Shown: positions 63,510 to 64,000 of the stretch, piece by piece
Layout: the number at the start of each line of letters is the position of its first letter
Numbering within the stretch: position 1 is the first letter of the stretch
From: Streptomyces sp. man185
Lineage (GTDB): Bacteria; Actinomycetota; Actinomycetes; Streptomycetales; Streptomycetaceae
DNA length: 64,000 nucleotides
Assembly: GCA_002551355.1 (NCBI GenBank)
Contig: NTHE01000009.1
Span: forward strand, 1 to 64,000
Reading direction: 5' to 3'
Notes under the pieces: model-generated
Databases searched by the model: none
Told to the model about the DNA's origin: nothing
The model's input: only the letters and a program-made list of their open reading frames with translations
Made by a program: the position numbers and the translations under genes

Positions 63510-64000
63510 TCAGCCCTTTACTCCGGTCAGTGTGACGCCCTCGACGAATGCCTTCTGGGCGAAGAAGAAGACGGCGATCACGGGGGCCATGACCAGAACG
63601 GTCGCGGCCATGGTCAGGTTCCAGTCGGTGTGGTGTGCGCCCTTGAAGGATTCCAGGCCGTAACTGAGCGTCCAGGCGGCCGGGTTCTCGGAGGCGTAGA
63701 TCTGTGGTCCGAAGTAGTCGTTCCAGGCGGCGAAGAACTGGAAGAGGGCGATGGCCGCGATGCCGGGCTTCGCCATCGGCAGGACGACCTTCATCAGCGT
63801 GCGGAACTCGCCGCAGCCGTCGACCTTCGCGGCGTCCAGGTACTCGTTCGGGATGGTCAGCAGGAACTGCCGCAGCAGGAAGATGGAGAACGCGTCACCG
63901 AAGGCCATCGGGATGATCAGCGGCCACAGAGTGCCGGACAGGTCCATCTGCTTGGCCCAGAACAGGTACATCGGGATGATGACGACCTGCGGCGGCAGCA
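63510..64000 (-). CDS. csnG: Carbohydrate ABC transporter permease, C-terminal part (CsnG-like)
   Basis: The last 163 residues of a MalG-type permease; its 5' end lies beyond the window. The EAA loop EYLDAAKVDGCGEFRTLMKV is present, with helices LWPLIIPMAFGDAFSIFLL, GIAAIALFQFFAAWNDYF and MAATVLVMAPVIAVFFF, ending VEGVTLTGVKG. It would import oligosaccharide with a binding protein and a second permease, expected just outside the window, energised by a shared ATPase such as MsiK. Confidence 0.9.
   Translation of the reverse strand, partial: LPPQVVIIPMYLFWAKQMDLSGTLWPLIIPMAFGDAFSIFLLRQFLLTIPNEYLDAAKVDGCGEFRTLMKVVLPMAKPGIAAIALFQFFAAWNDYFGPQIYASENPAAWTLSYGLESFKGAHHTDWNLTMAATVLVMAPVIAVFFFAQKAFVEGVTLTGVKG

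Overview
The window is high-GC DNA (roughly 70% or more by eye) with frequent GTG and TTG starts, ATGA start/stop overlaps and actinobacterial gene families (GlnX-GlnH-PknG, the DynA/DynB pair next to an SsbB-type protein, an LAxTG sortase substrate, csn-type sugar genes). It reads as a chromosomal segment of a Streptomyces. No prophage, insertion sequence, CRISPR array or complete secondary-metabolite cluster is visible.

Layout. 1-6.8 kb: a copper pair (truncated copA, copZ) with a CsoR-like operator, a TetR repressor divergent from an MMPL exporter across a long inverted repeat, a methyltransferase, a small HTH protein and a DinB-like protein. 6.8-14.5 kb: a myo-inositol catabolic cluster, with an IolE/IolI-like gene divergent from iolC, a Cgl0159-type aldolase, iolB, iolD and iolA, closed by a strong terminator. 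14.5-31.1 kb: accessory and signalling genes, including one intact NarL-type two-component pair, a secreted DUF4258-like protein followed by a DUF2283 protein (possible toxin and immunity pair), a truncated histidine kinase, an acetyltransferase, a hydrolase/ABC-ATPase fusion with its permease, a VWA lipoprotein, an FG-GAP protein, an endolysin-like amidase, and a second two-component locus with a frameshifted kinase and the stub of a lost ABC ATPase.

31.5-40.7 kb: tRNA-Arg(UCU), a structured intergenic region, two dynamin-like GTPases (dynA/dynB candidates), ssbB, a TQXA surface protein lacking the thioester cysteine, ettA, a thioesterase and a conserved unknown gene. 40.7-48 kb: a three-gene MacB-type ABC exporter whose ATPase has an AbrB-like tail. 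48.1-49.6 kb: a group II truncated hemoglobin and a PCMT-like methyltransferase.

49.7-61 kb: a seven-gene minus-strand signalling cluster read as glnX, glnH, a coiled-coil protein, pknG, PP2C phosphatase, VWA protein and FHA protein. By analogy with mycobacteria it should sense extracellular aspartate/glutamate through GlnH-GlnX and signal through PknG. The phosphatase and FHA reader in the same cluster suggest a complete write, erase and read module, and zinc ribbons recur in three of its proteins. 61.3-64 kb: the distal end of a csn-like chitosan-oligosaccharide operon (csnG partial, csnH, csnK).

The most promising leads are the DUF4258-like/DUF2283 pair, the expanded PknG cluster, the hydrolase-ABC fusion, the cysteine-less TQXA protein, and the clustering of two broken sensor kinases beside an intact one.
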